Shown here: piece after piece, positions 36,355-40,046 of the stretch
Layout of the letters: each line of letters opens with the position of its first letter
Position numbering within the stretch: the first letter of the stretch is position 1
Source: Ligilactobacillus aviarius subsp. aviarius DSM 20655
GTDB taxonomy: Bacteria > Bacillota > Bacilli > Lactobacillales > Lactobacillaceae
Length of the DNA: 40,046 bases
Assembly: GCF_001436315.1 (NCBI RefSeq)
Contig: NZ_AYZA01000011.1
Coordinates: 1-40,046 of the forward strand
Direction: 5' to 3'
Notes under the pieces: model-generated
Told to the model about the DNA's origin: nothing
The model's input: the letters and a program-made list of their open reading frames with translations, nothing else
Database searches by the model: none
Made by a program: the position numbers and the translations under genes

Positions 36355-37761
36355 TTAGTCTTTATCAGCTTTTTCGGCCTTTTTTGCAGCTTCTGCAACC
36401 GGGTAGCGATCATAGTAACCTTCCTTGTTTACTTGACGTCCCCGACCAATTCCCATTGCATGAGCTGGAACATCGTTTGTAATCGTTGATCCGGCAGCAA
36501 CGTAAGCGTGGTCTTCAATTTCAAGTGGAGCAACCAAGTTGGCACCACTTCCGATGAATGAGTAGTCGCCAACATTTGTGTGGTGCTTGTTCATGCCATC
36601 GTAGTTGATAAAGATCGTTCCACAACCAACATTGATATTCTTTCCCAAAGTTGCATCGCCAACATATGTTAAGTGGCCAACCTTAGTATTCTTACCGATT
36701 TCAGCTTTCTTGACTTCAACAAAGTTTCCGATGTGAACATTTTCGCCAATGTCAGCTAATGGCCGCAAATGACTGTATGGTCCAATGTTTGAATTCTTGT
36801 GCATTACTGATTCTTCAAGATATGAAACAGTAACCGTGACGCCATCTTCGATCTTGCAGTCGCGAATTTGTGAATGTGCCCCGATCACGCAGTCTTCACC
36901 GATAACCGTCTTTCCTTTAAGCTGAACGCCTGGTTCAACGACTGTATCAGCTCCGATTTGAACATCAGCGTCAATGTACGTGTTATCTGGGTCAATAATC
37001 GTTACCCCATTACGCATGTGCATTTCATTGATTCGCCGTTGCATTACCTTTGTTGCCTTTGCAAGCGCAACGCGATCATTAACGCCCATTGATTCTTCAA
37101 AATCATCCATTTCAAAGGCGCCAACCTTCTTACCAGCTTTTTGGAAGATTCCGATTACATCTGGTAAGTAGTATTCGCCTTGAGCATTGTCATTGTTGAC
37201 TTGGTGAAGGGCTTCAAACAATGCTTGATTATCAAACACATAAACGCCCGTATTGATTTCATCAACCTTGGCTTCTTCAGGCGTTGCATCTTTTTGTTCC
37301 ACGATTTTTTCAACTTCGCCAGCAGCGTTGCGAATTACGCGACCGTAGCCAAATGGATCATCGGCTTTGGCTGTCAAAACCGTTGCTACGTCGCCGTTCT
37401 TTTCATGATATTCAAATAACTTAGCAAACGTTTCAGCCGTAAACAATGGCGTATCGCCACATGTTACTAACGTCATGCCATCCTTTGAGCCAAGCATCTT
37501 TTCTGCTTGCAAAACGGCATGGCCAGTTCCCAATTGTTCTTCTTGAAGAGCATATTCTGTCCGGTCGCCAAGGGTTTCTTGAACCTTTTCTGCCCCGTGG
37601 CCAACAATCGTTACGATTTGATCGACGTTATCCTTTTCAACTTGTGAAAGGACGTGGTCAACCATGGCCTTGCCGCATACCGGGTGAAGAACCTTGTATA
37701 ACTTTGATTTCATGCGAGTTCCTTGACCCGCTGCTAAGATAATTGCAAATTTTGCTGTCAT
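36355..37761 (-). CDS. glmU: Bifunctional N-acetylglucosamine-1-phosphate uridyltransferase / glucosamine-1-phosphate acetyltransferase
   Basis: Makes UDP-GlcNAc, the precursor of peptidoglycan and teichoic acids. 468 residues. The N-terminal pyrophosphorylase domain has the signature [19 protein letters not shown]. The C-terminal half is a left-handed beta helix of hexapeptide repeats ([30 protein letters not shown]). Tail rich in Ala and Lys. SD GAGGA upstream. It has its own promoter after the purR terminator and is followed by prs. Confidence 0.97.
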   Translation of the reverse strand: MTAKFAIILAAGQGTRMKSKLYKVLHPVCGKAMVDHVLSQVEKDNVDQIVTIVGHGAEKVQETLGDRTEYALQEEQLGTGHAVLQAEKMLGSKDGMTLVTCGDTPLFTAETFAKLFEYHEKNGDVATVLTAKADDPFGYGRVIRNAAGEVEKIVEQKDATPEEAKVDEINTGVYVFDNQALFEALHQVNNDNAQGEYYLPDVIGIFQKAGKKVGAFEMDDFEESMGVNDRVALAKATKVMQRRINEMHMRNGVTIIDPDNTYIDADVQIGADTVVEPGVQLKGKTVIGEDCVIGAHSQIRDCKIEDGVTVTVSYLEESVMHKNSNIGPYSHLRPLADIGENVHIGNFVEVKKAEIGKNTKVGHLTYVGDATLGKNINVGCGTIFINYDGMNKHHTNVGDYSFIGSGANLVAPLEIEDHAYVAAGSTITNDVPAHAMGIGRGRQVNKEGYYDRYPVAEAAKKAEKADKD

Positions 37762-37805
37762 TGATTTATCCTCATTCTCTATTAAAGTTATTTACTCATG
37801 TATAA

Positions 37806-37834
37806 ATTCTAACTTAAAAAAATATGAACTTCAA
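37806..37834 (-). promoter_or_regulatory. glmU promoter
   Basis: Minus-strand TTGAAG (37829-37834), 17-bp spacer, TAGAAT (37806-37811), just downstream of the purR terminator. Confidence 0.6.
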
Positions 37835-37849
37835 TTATTGTTACATTCA

Positions 37850-37878
37850 AAAAAAGGAAGCCTTTCAGCTTCCTTTTG
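37850..37878 (-). terminator. intrinsic terminator of purR
   Basis: Minus-strand AAAGGAAGC-tgaaag-GCTTCCTTT followed by more T. It begins 3 bp after the purR stop. Confidence 0.88.
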
Positions 37879-37881
37879 ATC

Positions 37882-38724
37882 CTACTCTGTCCGCTTACCA
37901 AATACCTTTGCAAGGTAATTTCCGGCACTTACGTGGATTGTCTTATTCAATGTATTAACATTATCAACTTTCAATAATGAAGTGTAATCTTCGATCAACC
38001 GGCTGCCTTCATCAACGACCCCTTCAGCAAAGACCGTTACTCCGACTAATTCAGAGTCAAATTCTTCAATCATTGACTTCATTCCGTTGATCGTGCCGCC
38101 ACCCTTCATAAAGTCGTCAACGACTAAAACATGTGAGCCACGCCGCAAACTCCGCTTCGATAATTCCATCTTTTCAATTCGTTGGCTTGATCCTGAAACA
38201 TAGTTAACTGAAACGGTTGAACCTTCAGTAATTTTTGAATCGCGCCGAACAATTACAAATGGAGCGTTCATGTAGTATGCAACGCTTTGCGCAATCGGCA
38301 CACCTTTTGTGGCAACGGTCATGATGGCATCCACTTGACGGCCCATGTATTGCCGGGCAATCAACCGGCCGACATGCCGTAAGACTTCCGGTTTGCCTAA
38401 TAAGTCTGAAAGGTATACGTACCCCCCTGGCAATAACCGGTTTTCTTGTGAAAGTTCAGCTGCCATTTCCCAAATAAAGCGTTCAGCTTCTTCTTCGCCG
38501 ATTGATGGGATAAAGCGGGCACCACCAGCAGCTCCTGGAATTGTTTCTAAGACTCCAATGCCACGTACATTAAATGTCCGCTTAATGATGGCTAAGTCTT
38601 CACTAATTGATGACTTAGCTGATTCATACCGCTTTGCAAAATATGTTAATGATACAAGTTTGTGCGGGTTGTTAAGAAAATAACTTGTCATATCGATCAA
38701 ACGATCACTTCTACGTACTTTCAT
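37882..38724 (-). CDS. purR: Pur operon regulator PurR
   Basis: PRPP-responsive regulator of purine genes, Gram-positive type (not LacI-like). 280 residues. N-terminal winged helix (about 1-75), then a phosphoribosyltransferase-like domain with the PRPP loop VLVVDDFMKGGGTINGM. The ATG at 38724 has GGAGG 8 bp upstream; the ATG at 38739 overlaps that SD. PurBox-like sites lie at its own transcription start and also upstream of pbuG. The purR-glmU-prs order is conserved in Bacilli. Confidence 0.96.
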   Translation of the reverse strand: MKVRRSDRLIDMTSYFLNNPHKLVSLTYFAKRYESAKSSISEDLAIIKRTFNVRGIGVLETIPGAAGGARFIPSIGEEEAERFIWEMAAELSQENRLLPGGYVYLSDLLGKPEVLRHVGRLIARQYMGRQVDAIMTVATKGVPIAQSVAYYMNAPFVIVRRDSKITEGSTVSVNYVSGSSQRIEKMELSKRSLRRGSHVLVVDDFMKGGGTINGMKSMIEEFDSELVGVTVFAEGVVDEGSRLIEDYTSLLKVDNVNTLNKTIHVSAGNYLAKVFGKRTE

Positions 38725-38845
38725 CTTCAAGTCCTCCATTCTTAAAATTTCCTAATTTAATGTTTCATTCTATTAATTATTAACGTAAGTTTGCTCTTCT
38801 CTTAATAATTAACCCCTATATCATTTTATCCTTCGTATAAGAATA

Positions 38846-38870
38846 AATATTCGGTTTTTAATACGAATGA
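38846..38870. promoter_or_regulatory. candidate PurR operator at the purR transcription start
   Basis: AATATTCGGTTTT (38846-38858) matches the reverse complement of AWWWCCGAACWWT at 12 of 13 positions. A weaker, oppositely oriented ACGAAT core follows at 38863-38868. Both sit right at the predicted start of purR transcription. A third TTCGTATAA lies at 38832-38840. Confidence 0.55.
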
Positions 38871-38874
38871 CGTC

Positions 38875-38903
38875 ATTCTACCATTATCTGGCAATTTAGT
38901 CAA
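38875..38903 (-). promoter_or_regulatory. purR promoter
   Basis: Minus-strand TTGACT (38898-38903), 17-bp spacer, TAGAAT (38875-38880) preceded by TGG. The leader is about 145 nt. The 364-bp purR-ispE gap also contains A/T-rich sequence and an ATCTTATC/GATAAGAT dyad near 38949-38974. No gene is visible in it. Confidence 0.68.
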
Positions 38904-39025
38904 CGCTTACTTACGGATAAAATCAGGAAAAACATCCGGTTAACCCTTATCTTATCTAATTTTTACGATAAGATTATTTTAATTATTAAATTAAAAAAAT
39001 GCAATTTCTAAATTATGAATTATGG

Positions 39026-39054
39026 TTTAAAACTTTTTGAAAAACATATATAAT
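39026..39054 (+). promoter_or_regulatory. ispE promoter
   Basis: TTTAAA (39026-39031), 17-bp spacer, perfect TATAAT (39049-39054), 34 bp before the ispE ATG. Confidence 0.6.
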
Positions 39055-39088
39055 AAAAATTAATTATTAGGTGAAATGAGGAGGTCCC

Positions 39089-39958
39089 ATGGAAACTTTA
39101 GAAAAGGCACCTGCTAAGTTAAATCTTAGTCTTGATGCCCTTTTCCGGCATCTTGACGGCGATCCTGAATGGCGGATGGTCATGACGGCAATCGATTTAG
39201 CGGATTATGTTCACATTGAAACGCGTGATGATTCGAACGCGATCCAGGTTCAGACAAATACCGGCTTTCTTCCGCAAGATCAACGAAATTTAGCATTTCA
39301 AGCAGCGAAAAAGCTTCAAGAACTTTTTCAGATCGATCAGGGAGTAATGATCACCATCGACAAGCACATTCCTGTTTCGGCGGGAATGGGTGGCGGGTCA
39401 GCTGATGCTGCCGCCGTGTTGCGCGGTCTTAACAAGCTTTGGAGTCTTAACCAATCGTTAACGGACCTTGCTCGTATCGGGCTTGAAATTGATTCTGACG
39501 TTCCGTTTTGCGTATACAGTTGTCCGGCTCTCGTTGAAGGCAAAGGCGAAAAAATCACCCCGTTAAACGATCTGACTTCCTTATGGTTCGTTGTTGCTAA
39601 ACCAAAGGCCAGTGTTTCAACGCCGACCATTTTAAAACAAATTGATTTCAGTGAAATTCAGCACCTAAACGTTGAAAGCGTCGTTGAAGCAATTCAACAA
39701 CAAGACTGGAAACGATTGACCGCAAGCATGGGGAATTCGCTTGAACCGATTACGATTCAAAAGTACCCTGAGATCATCCGAATCAAAGAAAAAATGATCA
39801 AATTTGGGGCTGAGGCAGCTCAAATGAGCGGAACCGGGCCAACTGTTTTTGGAATCTCAACCAAACAATCACGGGCCCAGCACATTTACAACAGCTTACG
39901 GGGCTTTTGTAAGGAAGTCTACCTTGTGCGCCCGTTTAACTTGAAAAATTGTAACTAA
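39089..39958 (+). CDS. ispE: 4-diphosphocytidyl-2-C-methyl-D-erythritol kinase
   Basis: GHMP-family kinase of the non-mevalonate isoprenoid pathway. 289 residues. N-terminal KAPAKLNLSLDALFRHLDG; ATP loop PVSAGMGGGSADAAAVLRGL; third GHMP motif QMSGTGPTVFGI. The ATG has AGGAGG 5 bp upstream. Divergent from purR, as ispE-purR neighbours are in Bacillus. Many lactobacilli use the mevalonate route and keep ispE as a lone relic. No other pathway gene is in view, so its physiological role here is open. Confidence 0.93.
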   Translation: METLEKAPAKLNLSLDALFRHLDGDPEWRMVMTAIDLADYVHIETRDDSNAIQVQTNTGFLPQDQRNLAFQAAKKLQELFQIDQGVMITIDKHIPVSAGMGGGSADAAAVLRGLNKLWSLNQSLTDLARIGLEIDSDVPFCVYSCPALVEGKGEKITPLNDLTSLWFVVAKPKASVSTPTILKQIDFSEIQHLNVESVVEAIQQQDWKRLTASMGNSLEPITIQKYPEIIRIKEKMIKFGAEAAQMSGTGPTVFGISTKQSRAQHIYNSLRGFCKEVYLVRPFNLKNCN

Positions 39959-39989
39959 AAAGGTTGTGGCATAAGTCGCAACCTTTTTG
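39957..39989. terminator. terminator after ispE, probably bidirectional
   Basis: AAAAAGGTTGTGGC-ataa-GTCGCAACCTTTTT, a 9-bp GC-bearing stem with A and T flanks. Close relative of the hairpin at 21055-21078. Confidence 0.88.
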
Positions 39990-39999
39990 CTATATCCGC

Positions 40000-40046
40000 A
40001 TAATCGGGTTCCAAAACAAACGAGCTATGTGGAAGTTCGAAAAGTT
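40000..40046 (-). repeat. Interspersed 3'UTR repeat, partial copy 3 (cut by the window edge)
   Basis: ATAATCGGGTTCCAAAACAA then ACGAGCT matches the distal end of copies 1 and 2, in minus-strand sense. After ACGAGCT it skips the roughly 15-bp ACGACGCGAAGCTAG segment and continues with a GTGGAAGTTC stretch like copy 2. Confidence 0.75.

Noticed and set aside
38949-38974. ATCTTATC/GATAAGAT dyad between purR and ispE as a terminator or operator
   Set aside because: It is A/T-rich, lies between divergent promoters, and no matching copy exists elsewhere in the window; it could be chance.

Overview
The window is a chromosomal core-genome segment of a low-to-mid-GC Firmicute. Gene content, gene order and protein signatures point to Lactobacillaceae: an acidic RNA polymerase delta subunit, type B L31, the pth-mfd-divIC-tilS-hpt-ftsH-hslO-dusB-lysS order, a Gram-positive PurR, and mazF next to alr. 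I cannot name the species. Almost every gene is on the minus strand. The plus-strand exceptions are a CBS/ACT protein (15263-15907), an HD-domain hydrolase (about 33736-35100) and ispE (39089-39958). No prophage, insertion sequence, CRISPR array or tRNA was found.

Layout, left to right. (1) 1-316: promoter and pre-16S leader of a minus-strand rRNA operon lying off the left edge, then the lysS terminator. (2) 317-15050: the pth -> mfd -> flippase -> rqcP -> divIC -> S1 protein -> tilS -> hpt -> ftsH -> hslO -> dusB -> lysS block, covering translation quality control, DNA repair, division, wall export and protein turnover. It is punctuated by terminators after the S1 gene and after ftsH, with extra promoters inside. 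(3) 15263-15907: a c-di-AMP-binding-type CBS/ACT protein on the plus strand. (4) 15943-20969: murF -> DEAD-box helicase -> acpS -> alr -> small protein -> mazF. (5) 21049-22703: lemA-htpX, preceded by a densely structured leader RNA and followed by an interspersed 3'UTR repeat. (6) 22977-26703: a GNAT gene, a purine permease, trxA-trxB and rpmE2. (7) 26819-33620: rho, murA, an EndA-like nuclease, a small HTH-like protein, pyrG with a CTP-sensing attenuator, rpoE and ywiB. (8) 33736-39958: HD hydrolase, prs, glmU, purR and ispE.

The genes form linked sets. Wall synthesis is covered by alr, murF, murA, glmU, the flippase and ispE. Nucleotide metabolism is covered by hpt, prs, pyrG, pbuG and purR, and PurR-type operators are visible at both purR and pbuG. 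Transcription and translation are covered by rho, mfd, rpoE, lysS, dusB, tilS, pth and rqcP.

The most promising unexplained object is the roughly 200-nt RNA between the GNAT gene and lemA (about 22753-22950, minus strand). It has its own promoter, two nested multi-branch folds that leave few bases unpaired, and a pyrimidine tract able to pair with the lemA ribosome-binding site. Next is a 133-bp repeat that sits in the same sense between stop codon and terminator of two unrelated genes, with a third partial copy at the right edge. Many promoters here combine a 17-bp spacer with a TGn extended -10 box. Several starts were moved downstream or to TTG on the basis of Shine-Dalgarno (SD) placement.
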